In this document: positions 28,201 to 36,982 of the stretch, in pieces
Numbering within the stretch: the first letter of the stretch is position 1
How the letters are laid out: the number at the start of each line of letters is the position of its first letter
Translations under genes and position numbers: made by a program
The notes under the pieces: model-generated
Databases searched by the model: none
Told to the model about the DNA's origin: nothing
The model's input: the letters and a program-made list of their open reading frames with translations, nothing else
From: JAFGBM01 sp964564915
GTDB lineage: Bacteria; Actinomycetota; Actinomycetes; Actinomycetales; Demequinaceae
Assembly: GCA_964564915.1 (NCBI GenBank)
Contig: CAZMCU010000001.1
Span: 1 to 64,000, forward strand
Reading direction: 5' to 3'
Length of the DNA stretch: 64,000 bases

Positions 28201-29099
28201 GCCGTCACCTCCCATGGGACGGGTGTCAGGCGCCCCGCCTCGGGGACGAGTGGACGCGCAACGACGTCGTCCGCGAGAAGCGCTCCCGTTCCCAATCCAC
28301 AAGCGTAGGGAAGGTCGGGCAACGCAAGGGCGAGTGCAAGCCCCGCGGCGAGCCCGACGGAGGTCTCCATCGCCGACGATACGACGACGGGAAGCCCAGC
28401 CCGTTCGGCGATCTCCAGGCACGCACGGACGCCCCCGAGGGGGGCCACCTTGAGGATGAGAATGTCGGCAGCGGCCGCGCGCGCGACCGCGAGCGGGTCA
28501 TCGGGAAGACGCACGGATTCGTCCGCCGCTATCGGAACGTCGACCGCCTTCCTCACCTGGACCATCTCGTCGATCGTCGCGCACGGTTGTTCCGCGTATT
28601 CCAGGCCCGCAAGCCCACCGGATCGTGCGGCATCGTCGAGTTCCCGAAGCGCGCGAATCGCCTCGTTCGAACCCCATACCCCGTTAGCGTCCACGCGCAC
28701 CCTCGCGAGCGATCCTCCCGTGGCCTTGACAGCAGCCGCCGCGGCTTCGACCCGGGCGCAATCGTCGGAAAGGGCGGTCCCGGGACCTCCCACCTTGACC
28801 TTGGCCACCACACATCCCCCCGCGGTCGCGTACCGGGACACCTCCGCGACGGGAACCACCGGCACGATCGAGTTGACCGCCACGCTCTCGCGCACCCCGG
28901 TGGGCCACCTTCCCGTGGCCGCCTCGATCGCGGCGGACCACCACAGCGAAGCACGCCTCGCGTCGTAGTCGGGGAAGGGCGAGTACTCACCCCACGCCTC
29001 CGCCCCATCACGCCCCATCCCATGAATCAGGACCCCGCTGCGCTCCGTCACGCCTCGAAAGGGCGTGACGAGAGAGACGCGAAAGGGTCGGAACTCCAT
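28197..29099 (-). CDS. menC: o-Succinylbenzoate synthase
   Basis: 300 residues of the enolase superfamily. Catalytic lysines at K100/K102 (AKVKV) and K217 (ILKVAP), and metal ligands D137 (VDANG), E170 (YAEQP) and D193 (AADES) are all present. It dehydrates SHCHC to o-succinylbenzoate. It is expressed from a leaderless promoter with menD downstream. Confidence 0.93.
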   Translation of the reverse strand: MEFRPFRVSLVTPFRGVTERSGVLIHGMGRDGAEAWGEYSPFPDYDARRASLWWSAAIEAATGRWPTGVRESVAVNSIVPVVPVAEVSRYATAGGCVVAKVKVGGPGTALSDDCARVEAAAAAVKATGGSLARVRVDANGVWGSNEAIRALRELDDAARSGGLAGLEYAEQPCATIDEMVQVRKAVDVPIAADESVRLPDDPLAVARAAAADILILKVAPLGGVRACLEIAERAGLPVVVSSAMETSVGLAAGLALALALPDLPYACGLGTGALLADDVVARPLVPEAGRLTPVPWEVTA

Positions 29100-29105
29100 G
29101 GCGCC

Positions 29106-29111
29106 AGGCTA
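29106..29111 (-). promoter_or_regulatory. -10 element TAGCCT of menC-menD, leaderless
   Basis: Six bases before ATG 29099 on the minus strand. Confidence 0.6.
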
Positions 29112-29129
29112 TTGCCTTCCACACGGAAC

Positions 29130-29162
29130 GGGGAGCGCCGGGCTTCTCGCCCGACGCTCCCC
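29130..29162 (-). terminator. Hairpin terminator after the sigma factor operon
   Basis: GGGGAGCG (29130-29137) pairs with CGCTCCCC (29155-29162); inner GGGC/GCCC extends it to about 14 bp with one mismatch. It lies between the 3' end of the ectodomain gene at 29191 and the menC promoter. No T-tract, as is common in GC-rich actinobacteria. Confidence 0.6.
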
Positions 29163-29190
29163 GGTGTGTCCACACAGAGTCACTCGACCG

Positions 29191-30543
29191 TTAGGGGTGG
29201 ATGATCGCTCCGCCCTCTGCCGCCCCCACCCACATCCCCTCGCGGGGAGGGGTCCCGATAGGCAACAGCGTCACCACATTCCGTGTCACGTCGTCCCACG
29301 TCCACAGTGCACCCGATCCCTGGACGAGAACCGTCGAGCCGACACCGCCGTAGCACCACGTCCCTTGAATCGCGCCATCCGCAAGGATGACGGGGTGGGA
29401 CTCCTTCAGAACCACGGCAGCCGGGTGAGAGGTGATGATCACTTGGTTCTCCCCAGCGGCGATGTACCCGGTGATGATCGCCCCCGCTGCTGGGAGGGTT
29501 CCACCACTCTCCGTCTCGATTGCCTGCAGGTCGCTGGCGTTCGCGATGGGAGCCGCGTCACCACCATTGAGGTCGAGGCTCCAGTACGTGACGTCGTCTC
29601 CTTCACCCCAACACTGGACGGCGAGTCCGCCGGTAACCGACGGCCCCATGGGGTAACACCCGACCGTCTCACCGACCGGCTTGAGAGCCACCTGGGTGCC
29701 GTCGGCGTGGTAGGCCACGTACGACTGCGCGGGAGGCATCTCAAACTCGTACCTCACCTGGGTGTCGCCGACATCCATGATCGTGATGCCTTCGCCACCC
29801 TTGACGACTCCGGCCTCGGTGATGAGTGTGCCAGCGTCGTTGTAGATGCCGTCGAGCGATGCCCCGGAGCAGTTCCCCCGGAGCAGCCACTCATCGCCCG
29901 GGCGATCCTCGGCCCGCAGGTAACCGCCCTCGCCGCAGAACTGCCACTCGTGCGTCACCGTCCCCGAAGCGAGGTCGACCGTCAACGCGACGTACCGGTT
30001 CTCGACAACGAACGCAACGTTCCGCTCCATGTCCCAGGCGGAGAGATAGGGAGCCGTGTACTGACTGAGGTTCGCAACCTCGTACCGATCTCCTGTTGGT
30101 GACACGAGGAAGAGGATCCGCTCCCCCTCGATGGGTTCCTCGACGTTCGACCGGAAGGTCGAATCGAAGATCGCCAGCACCCAGCCCTGTCCGGCGGACG
30201 CCAGAACCGCTGGCGTCAGCGGCACCGACGTCGGCAAGCCATCGGCCGTGACGTCGTCGACGGGTGTCGTCGTCGGGCTGGGCGACGGGACGTCACTACT
30301 CGACGGATAGGGCGTTGCGATGGGATTCACGGAGCCGAAATGATCGTAGGCGAGGTATCCCGCCGTTCCGAGAACACCGACCGACACGGCAGCCACGAGT
30401 CCAACCCCCGCCATCCTCGCGGTTTGCCGACGCTTCGCCTTGCGAGCTACCCCGCGAGCCATCACCACGTGATCGAAAGCGGGTAGCCCCCGCTCCGTTG
30501 CGGCCTCAGCCTCCCCGAGCACGTCTCCCAGTTCCTTCGTCAT
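29191..30543 (-). CDS. Probable anti-sigma-like membrane protein with large ectodomain (paralogue 2)
   Basis: 450 residues. A cytoplasmic N-terminus of about 44 residues (basic near its end) is followed by one membrane helix (45-65), a Ser/Pro/Thr linker (about 80-100) and a roughly 340-residue extracytoplasmic domain of repeated short strands. GQGWVLAIFD and RILFLVSPTGDRYEVANL match paralogues at 31148 and 25049. Two cysteines (WQFCGEGG and LRGNCSG) are shared with the paralogue at 31148. The start overlaps the sigma factor stop (ATGA), the usual arrangement of sigma factor and membrane anti-sigma factor. No ZAS or other known anti-sigma domain is visible, so the role is inferred from position and topology. 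Confidence 0.7.
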   Translation of the reverse strand: MTKELGDVLGEAEAATERGLPAFDHVVMARGVARKAKRRQTARMAGVGLVAAVSVGVLGTAGYLAYDHFGSVNPIATPYPSSSDVPSPSPTTTPVDDVTADGLPTSVPLTPAVLASAGQGWVLAIFDSTFRSNVEEPIEGERILFLVSPTGDRYEVANLSQYTAPYLSAWDMERNVAFVVENRYVALTVDLASGTVTHEWQFCGEGGYLRAEDRPGDEWLLRGNCSGASLDGIYNDAGTLITEAGVVKGGEGITIMDVGDTQVRYEFEMPPAQSYVAYHADGTQVALKPVGETVGCYPMGPSVTGGLAVQCWGEGDDVTYWSLDLNGGDAAPIANASDLQAIETESGGTLPAAGAIITGYIAAGENQVIITSHPAAVVLKESHPVILADGAIQGTWCYGGVGSTVLVQGSGALWTWDDVTRNVVTLLPIGTPPREGMWVGAAEGGAIIHP

Positions 30544-31076
30544 CGCACACCTCCCGTGGGGCGCACCGGCGCCCGCTCGTCATCCGTCACGACCGTTCCG
30601 AGCATCGCATTGAGGGCTCGGATCCCATCGGACACGTATCGTTTGACCGCTCCAGGCGAGAGGTGAAGAGCCTCCGCCGTTTCCGCCGTCGATTGATCCG
30701 CTAGGAAGCGCAAGGCCACACATGCCCTCGCGCGCGGCGGCAACTCGGCGAGTGCGGACGCGACATCGATGCGCCCCACCGCCTCCGTCTCGTGGCCGGG
30801 ATCGACCGCGTGGACCTCAACCCGGTCCACCCTCGCCCTTTCCCGCGCCCGCTTCCGATGGCTATCGACGAATCGCGAGGCAATCGCACGCCTCACGTAC
30901 GCCTCCGCATGCCCAATCGACTCGAACTTCGCCCGCCCGGAAAAGGTCGAGACGAGCGAATCCTGGACCAGGTCCTCGGCGTCGCCGACATCTCGCGTGA
31001 GCAGGTACGCATATGCGATGAGCGCGCGGTGGCGCTCACTTACCAATTTCTCCAACATGGGCTCCCACGCCGTCAT
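30540..31076 (-). CDS. ECF-type RNA polymerase sigma factor
   Basis: 178 residues with only regions 2 and 4. Region 2 is recognisable in AYAYLLTRDVGDAEDLVQD and the following aromatic-poor segment; region 4 contains RACVALRFLADQSTAETA and a helix-turn-helix ending LSPGAVKRYVSDGIRAL. This resembles the SigE-like ECF group common in actinobacteria. ATG 31076 has a strong AAGGAGGAG ribosome binding site. It is translationally coupled to the membrane protein downstream, its likely regulator. Confidence 0.88.
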   Translation of the reverse strand: MTAWEPMLEKLVSERHRALIAYAYLLTRDVGDAEDLVQDSLVSTFSGRAKFESIGHAEAYVRRAIASRFVDSHRKRARERARVDRVEVHAVDPGHETEAVGRIDVASALAELPPRARACVALRFLADQSTAETAEALHLSPGAVKRYVSDGIRALNAMLGTVVTDDERAPVRPTGGVR

Positions 31077-31147
31077 GGCTCCTCCTTGGCCTTCCTTGGC
31101 CCTTCAGAAGCCTCAACGGCGCCGATGGCCGATTTGGTTGGGTCGAC

Positions 31148-32422
31148 TTACGGTTGGCGCAACGCGCGGTACCCGTCCGTTCCTACCACCTGAATCGGCG
31201 AGCCCGCGCTCTCCCCGGGAAGGAGGGTGACGTCGGTTCCGGTGTCGAAATCCACCCACCAGAGGTGGCCGTCGCCACTGACGAGCGCCGCCGTGCCGAC
31301 GCACGCGTGGCACACGCGGTAACGGAACGGCACCTGTCCCACCGGCTCGACCGTGCCCCCGTAGAGAACCCCAAGGCGGCGATCATCCCCGAACGCCACC
31401 TGAACGATCGGAAGCGCACTATCGGAGCAGTACCCCGTCACCAGGAAATCATGGGGACCGGCCGCAGCCGCGGACCACGCGAAATCGATCAGTTCCGGTG
31501 CCGAGATCACCTGATGGGGTGCGGAGAGGTCGACGGGCAACTCCCACACCGAAAGCCTCCCCGTCTCAAGGGAGTAGCAGTAGACCGCGAGCGTGTCACC
31601 CCTGCCCTTGCCCATCATGTAGCAATCGCCCACCATGCTCGACGGGATGGCGGCGGTTGTTCCGTCCGCGTAGTGAGCGATGAAACGTTCGTCCGGCCCG
31701 GTCTCGAACCCACTCAGCACCTGGACAGAACCGACATCGACGACCGTCACCATGTCCTCCGATCCAACGGTGTCGCTCGGAATGAGCGTTCCCGAATCGG
31801 TGTAAACACCGTCGATCCCGGTGCCCTGACAGTGCCCCCGAACGAGCCAGTTGCCCGAGCGGGCCTGAGCCGTCGATATCCAACCGGGGCTGGAGCAGAA
31901 CGTCCACGTGTTGGCGATAGCACCGGTCGCCATATCGAAGACGACGAGGTCGGAGCGGCCCTCGACCATGAGGATCTTGTCCCTGGAGTAGTCCCACCCT
32001 GCGAGATCGGGAGCGGTCAGGCCGAGCGCGGTGAGGTTCGCGAGCTCGTAGCGGTCGCCCGCGGGTGCGATGAGGTAGAGGATCCGGTCTCCCGGCGTGA
32101 AGGTGTACGGGTCGTCGGCGGTGTCGATCTGGGTCGTATCGTCGATCGCGACCACCCACCCGCTTCCCACGGAGTCGAGGATGGTTTCGGTGAGGGTCGA
32201 GGCTGTCGGGACGTAGGCGGCCACCGTCACGGGACGTTCGACGAAGGCCGACGTATTCGCGGTCGGGGTCGGCTCATCGGTTGGTGTCACCGTGGTGGTG
32301 GGTGCGGGTCCGGACGAGCCCGCCGAGTCGAACCACCCGAGGGCGATCCCCGCAATCAACGCTCCAATCAGCACCAGCAAGACGACGACCCACGTCATTC
32401 CGTTCGCGACTGGCTTGCCCAT
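31148..32422 (-). CDS. Membrane-anchored ectodomain protein, propeller-like (paralogue 3)
   Basis: 424 residues: a nine-residue N-terminus, a membrane helix at 10-30, a Ser/Thr/Pro linker (about 34-60) and a large extracytoplasmic domain. It is the closest relative of the sigma partner at 29191: GSGWVVAIDD, RILYLIAPAGDRYELANL and cysteines in TFCSSPGW and VRGHCQGTGIDGVY align. It lacks the cytoplasmic domain of that protein. ATG 32422 is chosen because a GAGGAGG site lies about nine bases upstream. It sits 71 bases before the sigma gene on the same strand and may be in its operon or a target of it. Confidence 0.7.
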   Translation of the reverse strand: MGKPVANGMTWVVVLLVLIGALIAGIALGWFDSAGSSGPAPTTTVTPTDEPTPTANTSAFVERPVTVAAYVPTASTLTETILDSVGSGWVVAIDDTTQIDTADDPYTFTPGDRILYLIAPAGDRYELANLTALGLTAPDLAGWDYSRDKILMVEGRSDLVVFDMATGAIANTWTFCSSPGWISTAQARSGNWLVRGHCQGTGIDGVYTDSGTLIPSDTVGSEDMVTVVDVGSVQVLSGFETGPDERFIAHYADGTTAAIPSSMVGDCYMMGKGRGDTLAVYCYSLETGRLSVWELPVDLSAPHQVISAPELIDFAWSAAAAGPHDFLVTGYCSDSALPIVQVAFGDDRRLGVLYGGTVEPVGQVPFRYRVCHACVGTAALVSGDGHLWWVDFDTGTDVTLLPGESAGSPIQVVGTDGYRALRQP

Positions 32423-32486
32423 CCCTGTGCCCCTCCTCGTCGAGCCTCCCGGCAAACCCAACCTACGCCCGACGCCGTGCGGCGGC

Positions 32487-32492
32487 TAGGCT
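32487..32492 (+). promoter_or_regulatory. -10 element TAGGCT of menB, leaderless
   Basis: Seven bases before GTG 32500. Confidence 0.55.
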
Positions 32493-32499
32493 CGGTGAC

Positions 32500-33432
32500 G
32501 TGACCGACGCTCCCACCTCAGTGTCCGCGATCTTCGACCCCTCGCGGTGGCGCGACATCGACGGCTTCCCCGCTGGCGATGTCACCTACCACCGCTGGGT
32601 GGACCGCGAATCCCCCGGGGGCGAGCGGGACCTGCCCGCCGTCCGCATCGCCTTCAACCGCCCGGAGGTTCGCAACGCGTTCCGCCCCCAGACGGTGGAC
32701 GAGCTCTACCGTGCTCTCGACCACGCCCGCCGTACCCCCGAGGTCGCGGCCATCATTCTCACGGGAAACGGTCCCTCCCCCAAGGACGACGGATGGGCCT
32801 TCTCGTCCGGCGGCGATCAGTCCGTCCGTGGGGGCGACGGTTATCTCTACGCGGGGGACGAAGCCCCCACCGCGTCGGGCGGTCGTCTCCACATCCTTGA
32901 GGTGCAGCGCCTCATGCGGACCACCCCCAAGGTCATTGTCGCGGCCGTGTGCGGATGGGCTGCGGGAGGAGGGCACAGCCTCAATGTCGTTGCCGACCTC
33001 TCGATCGCCAGCCGCGAACACGCCCGCTTCAAACAAACCGACGCGGCGGTGGGCTCCTTCGACGCGGGCTATGGTTCCGCCCTCCTCGCCCGCCAGGTCG
33101 GGGACAAGAAGGCGAGGGAGATCTTTTTCCTCGGCCGCGAGTACTCAGCGGAGGAAGCCCTCGCGTGGGGGGTGGTGAACGAGGTGGTCGACCACGCGAA
33201 ACTCGAGGAACTCGCCCTGGACTACGCCACGCGAATCGCCGCCCAATCGCCGCAGTCAATCCGCATGCTCAAGTTCGCGTTCAACCTCGCGGACGACGGG
33301 CTCGCCGGCCAACAGGTCTTCGCGGGCGAGGCAACCCGCTTGGCCTACATGACGGACGAAGCCCGTGAGGGCAGGGACGCGTTCCTCCAGAAGCGCCCCC
33401 CGGACTGGACGGCCTTCCCCTACCGGTACTAG
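32500..33432 (+). CDS. menB: 1,4-dihydroxy-2-naphthoyl-CoA synthase
   Basis: 310 residues of the crotonase superfamily. SSGGDQSVRG (102-111) and CGWAAGGGHSLNVVADL (151-167) form the oxyanion hole region, TDAAVGSFDAGYGS is the MenB signature, and the C-terminal RPPDWTAFPYRY matches the MenB end. It closes the naphthoate ring of o-succinylbenzoyl-CoA. Start GTG 32500 fits the leaderless promoter. It stands alone on the plus strand between minus-strand accessory genes. Confidence 0.94.
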   Translation: MTDAPTSVSAIFDPSRWRDIDGFPAGDVTYHRWVDRESPGGERDLPAVRIAFNRPEVRNAFRPQTVDELYRALDHARRTPEVAAIILTGNGPSPKDDGWAFSSGGDQSVRGGDGYLYAGDEAPTASGGRLHILEVQRLMRTTPKVIVAAVCGWAAGGGHSLNVVADLSIASREHARFKQTDAAVGSFDAGYGSALLARQVGDKKAREIFFLGREYSAEEALAWGVVNEVVDHAKLEELALDYATRIAAQSPQSIRMLKFAFNLADDGLAGQQVFAGEATRLAYMTDEAREGRDAFLQKRPPDWTAFPYRY

Positions 33433-33448
33433 TCCGGGGCGGGAAGCC

Positions 33449-34576
33449 CTACTGGACGACCCCATCGAACTTGATGACCGCGGTGGTCCAGGCTCCCGAC
33501 AGTGGAACCATTTCCACCCAGGTTTGGCCGGGCGCAAGGTACACGGGTTGCCCATCGAGAGTCGTCAGGTGGAAGGTATCCCCACGGTTGGCCTTGGTCC
33601 ACAGAATCGGAACGACTTTGCCCCCGGTCGCGACGAACCCCGGTGCGTTGGTGACGATGACGAACGACTCGGGGTTGTAGCCCTGGGTATACGCGACCCT
33701 CACCCTGAAGATGATGACGTTAGCCGCGCCGATCTGGTTCCCGTCCATCGTGATGTCCGGGTCATCGAACTCAAACCTCTGCCACGTGCCGAGAGTCTCG
33801 TCCCACACCCAATGGGGGTGGCCGCAGGACGAGTACCTCAGGTCGATCGTCCCGACCGGGGCACCCTGAATCGTTGCTGTCGCGTCGGTCGCGGGATAGG
33901 CGTAGTCGAATTGCGGCGTCGCGGGACCAATGCCGTCGGCCACCGCCTCGGCAGCGAAGATAGCCGGGTGTCCCCATAGTCGGAACTCCAGATCTTTATT
34001 GATCTGCGACCTCGGCATCCTCGTGAAACCCTCCGACCCCTGCAGGAAACCCGTCGTTGGTGAAAAGTCGTCGGCGTAGAGGAGTTGGCCGAGCCTCCGG
34101 AACGTCGCCTGAACCGCGTAGTTACAACCCGAGGCGACGAGCGCGGCGTGAAACGATCCGACGATATTCGGATCCATGTTCCGAGCGGATCGGATGGGGC
34201 CAACGTCTTCGGGATAGGTCGATTGGAAGATCGCCATCAACCTCAGGCAAGCGCTATTGATGTACTCCTCGAAGACGATGTCGGCGTATTCCAGGCCCTT
34301 CTGGGGGCGACCATTGGCGGTGTTCTCGATCTTGATCGGAACGGGCACCCTGGCGACGTCCTCTGCGGGAGCGCCGACCGCGCTCAAACCGGTGAGGGGC
34401 CAGACGACGGCGGGAACCGGGTCCTCCGGGGGCGACGGCACCACCCACCGATCGTCCGTCGGCGTGGCGGTTACGGTCTCCGCCGGAGGGGTGATCACCG
34501 CCGGGGCGCACGCCGCGAGGATCCCGAGAGCGCTCACCGCAAGAACGGACACAGTGAGGCGTCTCGGAAAGACCAT
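33449..34576 (-). CDS. DUF3048 (YerB-like) lipoprotein, copy 1
   Basis: 375 residues. A signal peptide ends in a lipobox LAAC with C23. A short Thr/Pro segment leads to WPLTGLSAVGA, the start of the DUF3048 domain, with IKIENTANGRPQKGLEYADI and VGPIRSARNMDP as signatures, and a C-terminal domain ending in APGQTWVEMVPL. It should be anchored to the outer face of the membrane. The Bacillus homologue YerB has no firm function. It is the third of three tandem paralogues and closer to copy 3 than copy 2. The start ATG 34576 is set by the lipobox distance and a -10 hexamer. Confidence 0.82.
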   Translation of the reverse strand: MVFPRRLTVSVLAVSALGILAACAPAVITPPAETVTATPTDDRWVVPSPPEDPVPAVVWPLTGLSAVGAPAEDVARVPVPIKIENTANGRPQKGLEYADIVFEEYINSACLRLMAIFQSTYPEDVGPIRSARNMDPNIVGSFHAALVASGCNYAVQATFRRLGQLLYADDFSPTTGFLQGSEGFTRMPRSQINKDLEFRLWGHPAIFAAEAVADGIGPATPQFDYAYPATDATATIQGAPVGTIDLRYSSCGHPHWVWDETLGTWQRFEFDDPDITMDGNQIGAANVIIFRVRVAYTQGYNPESFVIVTNAPGFVATGGKVVPILWTKANRGDTFHLTTLDGQPVYLAPGQTWVEMVPLSGAWTTAVIKFDGVVQ

Positions 34577-34583
34577 GCGACCC

Positions 34584-34589
34584 AGTCTA
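34584..34589 (-). promoter_or_regulatory. -10 element TAGACT of DUF3048 copy 1, leaderless
   Basis: Seven bases before ATG 34576 on the minus strand. Confidence 0.5.
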
Positions 34590-34629
34590 GGTTCCCTGTC
34601 GATGGCGATCCTTGTGCCCATACGCTCGC

Positions 34630-35742
34630 TCACTTCGAGGTCGTGATGACGTAGTCGTCGAATCGCAGGTACTGGACTTCTCCCGTCCCCGACTGGGGAA
34701 GCAATTCGACCCAGGTGTTCCCGGGAGCGAGGTACACGGGTTCACCCTCCAGTGTGAAAAGGTGGAAGGTATCCCGACGATCCGCCTTGCTCCACCGAAT
34801 CTCGGCATACCTCCCCCCCGCTGCGACGTACCCGGTACCGTGATCGACGATCATGATCGACTCGGGGTCGTCGCTGTACTTCCACCTCACCACCACCCTG
34901 AGGATGACGATGTTCGTCGCGGTGATCTGAACACCGCCTTGGGTCATGTGCGGTTTGGTGAACTCATAGCGTTGCCATAACCCCGACGCCTCATCCCACT
35001 TCCAGTTGGGGTGCGCGTAGTTGGTGAACTCGACCGAGATGGCACTCACGGGGGTTCCATCCAGCACCGCCGTCGCTTGATCCGCGGGGTACGCGAAGTC
35101 GAGTTGCGGAGACGCGGGTAGGACGTTCGTGCCGACCGCGCAGGAGGCGATCTCCGTCAGGCGCACATACGTCTTATAGGGCCGAACCTTATCCGACCTC
35201 AGGGGGAAACCCTTGGGGCAATTCCTCAGGTCCTCCGCGAACAGGACCTGATCGAGCGCCCGGGCGTCTCGCAAGGGTCCCGCGGCCGCCCCCGAGAACG
35301 CGATCGGCCCCCAGAAGGATCCAAAGATGTTCGGATCCATCGGTCGAAGCGAACGCGTGCTGCCCACCGTATCCGGCCAGGTGGAGTGGAAGACCGCCAT
35401 GAGGCGGGTCGCCCCCTTCCGCCCCAGGTACTCCTCGAAGACGATATCCGCGAACTCGAGTCCTTGCTGAGGGCGCGCGTGGATGTTGTCGTCGATCTTG
35501 ACGGCGATGGCAATTCGGGACAGATCCTCGGCCGACACACCGTCCGCGCTCAGCCCCGTCAACGGCCAGACGCTCTCCGGTTTGGGATCCGTCGGTGGGG
35601 AGGGCACAACATCGCGATTCTCCATCGGAGTGGCGGTCACGGTCTCGGCCGGTGGCGTAATCACCTGAGGAGCGCACCCATTCATGAGGACGGCAATCAC
35701 GGCGGCTACGGCGACGGTCGACCCCCGGGAGGCACGGTTCAT
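34630..35742 (-). CDS. DUF3048 (YerB-like) lipoprotein, copy 2
   Basis: 370 residues with the same plan as its neighbours: signal peptide with lipobox LMNGC (C23), WPLTGLSADGVSAEDL, ARPQQGLEFADIVFEEYL and a C-terminal domain ending in APGNTWVELLPQ. It is the most divergent of the three copies (for example VGSTRSLRPMDPN where the others have VGP.RSARNMDPN). Start ATG 35742 keeps the lipobox at the same residue as in the other copies. Confidence 0.82.
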   Translation of the reverse strand: MNRASRGSTVAVAAVIAVLMNGCAPQVITPPAETVTATPMENRDVVPSPPTDPKPESVWPLTGLSADGVSAEDLSRIAIAVKIDDNIHARPQQGLEFADIVFEEYLGRKGATRLMAVFHSTWPDTVGSTRSLRPMDPNIFGSFWGPIAFSGAAAGPLRDARALDQVLFAEDLRNCPKGFPLRSDKVRPYKTYVRLTEIASCAVGTNVLPASPQLDFAYPADQATAVLDGTPVSAISVEFTNYAHPNWKWDEASGLWQRYEFTKPHMTQGGVQITATNIVILRVVVRWKYSDDPESIMIVDHGTGYVAAGGRYAEIRWSKADRRDTFHLFTLEGEPVYLAPGNTWVELLPQSGTGEVQYLRFDDYVITTSK

Positions 35743-35749
35743 GGCGCCA

Positions 35750-35755
35750 AGTCTA
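35750..35755 (-). promoter_or_regulatory. -10 element TAGACT of DUF3048 copy 2, leaderless
   Basis: Seven bases before ATG 35742. The stretch from the start codon through the hexamer is identical to that of copy 3. Confidence 0.55.
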
Positions 35756-35821
35756 GGCATCGCTCGTCTGCCAAAACGGCACCCGCACCGACGCCTCCCG
35801 GGTCCGGAACGAGCGTGGCGC

Positions 35822-36949
35822 TCAGGACTGAACAACGTCGTCGAACTTAATGGTTGCCCAGTCTCTCGCGCCCCACAGCGGCACGATTTCGATCCAGGTC
35901 TTCCCGGGTGCGAGCAGAACAGGCTCACCGTCAAGCGTCGTCAGGTGGAAGGTATCGTAGCGATCCGCCTTGCTCCACCGGATCGGGATGACCTTACCTC
36001 CCGTCGCGACGAACCCCGGTGCCCCCGAGACGATGACGAGCGACTCGGGGTTCTTCCCATTCGAGTACACGACCCCGGCGCGAAGGATGATGACGTTGGT
36101 AGCGGCAAGCTGGTTTCCGTCCCTCGTGAGGTGCGGCTGGCTGAATTCGAAACGCTGCCAAAGTCCCGTCGTGGCATCCCAATCCCAGTGCGGGTGGCCG
36201 ATGCCGGAGAACCGGATGTCGATCGTCCCCACCGACGTGCCCTCGACCGATGCCGTCGCGAGCTCAGCGGGATAGGCGTAGTCGAACTGCTTGGTCGCGG
36301 GCGAGGCCCCCTTGGCGATGGCATCGTCGGCCACGACGGGAAGGTTGACCCTCAGGCTGTGCATCGAGATCGTCGGATTGACCCGGAAGAATCCCTCGGA
36401 ATACCAGATGTAACCCCTGGTTACCCCGCTATGCTTCGCGTCTTCCATAAAGAGGTACTGCTCGTCGTACTGGAACACCTTCTGCACCGCGAAGTTACAC
36501 CCCGACGCCACGAGAGCCGTATGGAACGACCCCATCAGATTAGGGTCCATGTTCCGAGCCGACCGGACGGGGCCCACCTCGTCGGGAAGGGTCGTCTGAA
36601 AAACCGCGAGGAACCGCACCCCACTGTCGTTGATGTACTCCTCGAAGACGATATCGGCGTACTCCAGATCCGACTGGGGGCGGGCCATGGACCCGTTCTC
36701 GACCTTCACCCCCAGCGCGATGCCCTCCACGTCCGCCGGATCGGCCCCCACCGCACTCAAGCCCGTGAGGGGCCACACCACCGATGGAATCGGATCGTCC
36801 GGAGGGGAAGGCACCGGGTCACGATTCTCGCGTGGCGTGGCGGTCACGGTTTCCGCGGGAGGCGTGACGACCTCGGGTGCGCATGCGCCGAACAGCAGAG
36901 CGACAAGCACCGTGAGGGCAGCAGCAGAGAACCGGGTGCCACGGGTCAT
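35822..36949 (-). CDS. DUF3048 (YerB-like) lipoprotein, copy 3
   Basis: 375 residues: signal peptide, lipobox LFGAC with C23, WPLTGLSAVGADPADV, VENGSMARPQSDLEYADI, VGPVRSARNMDPN and a C-terminal domain ending in APGKTWIEIVPL. First of the three tandem genes on the minus strand and divergent from menE, with only 33 bases between the two start codons. Confidence 0.82.
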   Translation of the reverse strand: MTRGTRFSAAALTVLVALLFGACAPEVVTPPAETVTATPRENRDPVPSPPDDPIPSVVWPLTGLSAVGADPADVEGIALGVKVENGSMARPQSDLEYADIVFEEYINDSGVRFLAVFQTTLPDEVGPVRSARNMDPNLMGSFHTALVASGCNFAVQKVFQYDEQYLFMEDAKHSGVTRGYIWYSEGFFRVNPTISMHSLRVNLPVVADDAIAKGASPATKQFDYAYPAELATASVEGTSVGTIDIRFSGIGHPHWDWDATTGLWQRFEFSQPHLTRDGNQLAATNVIILRAGVVYSNGKNPESLVIVSGAPGFVATGGKVIPIRWSKADRYDTFHLTTLDGEPVLLAPGKTWIEIVPLWGARDWATIKFDDVVQS

Positions 36950-36956
36950 GGCGCCA

Positions 36957-36962
36957 AGTCTA
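36957..36962 (-). promoter_or_regulatory. -10 element TAGACT of DUF3048 copy 3, leaderless
   Basis: Seven bases before ATG 36949; its mirror partner for menE begins nine bases away on the other strand. Confidence 0.55.
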
Positions 36963-36970
36963 GGCATGCC

Positions 36971-36976
36971 TACGCT
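36971..36976 (+). promoter_or_regulatory. -10 element TACGCT of menE, leaderless
   Basis: Followed by six G residues and GTG 36983, so the mRNA would begin at that GTG. Confidence 0.55.
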
Positions 36977-36982
36977 GGGGGG

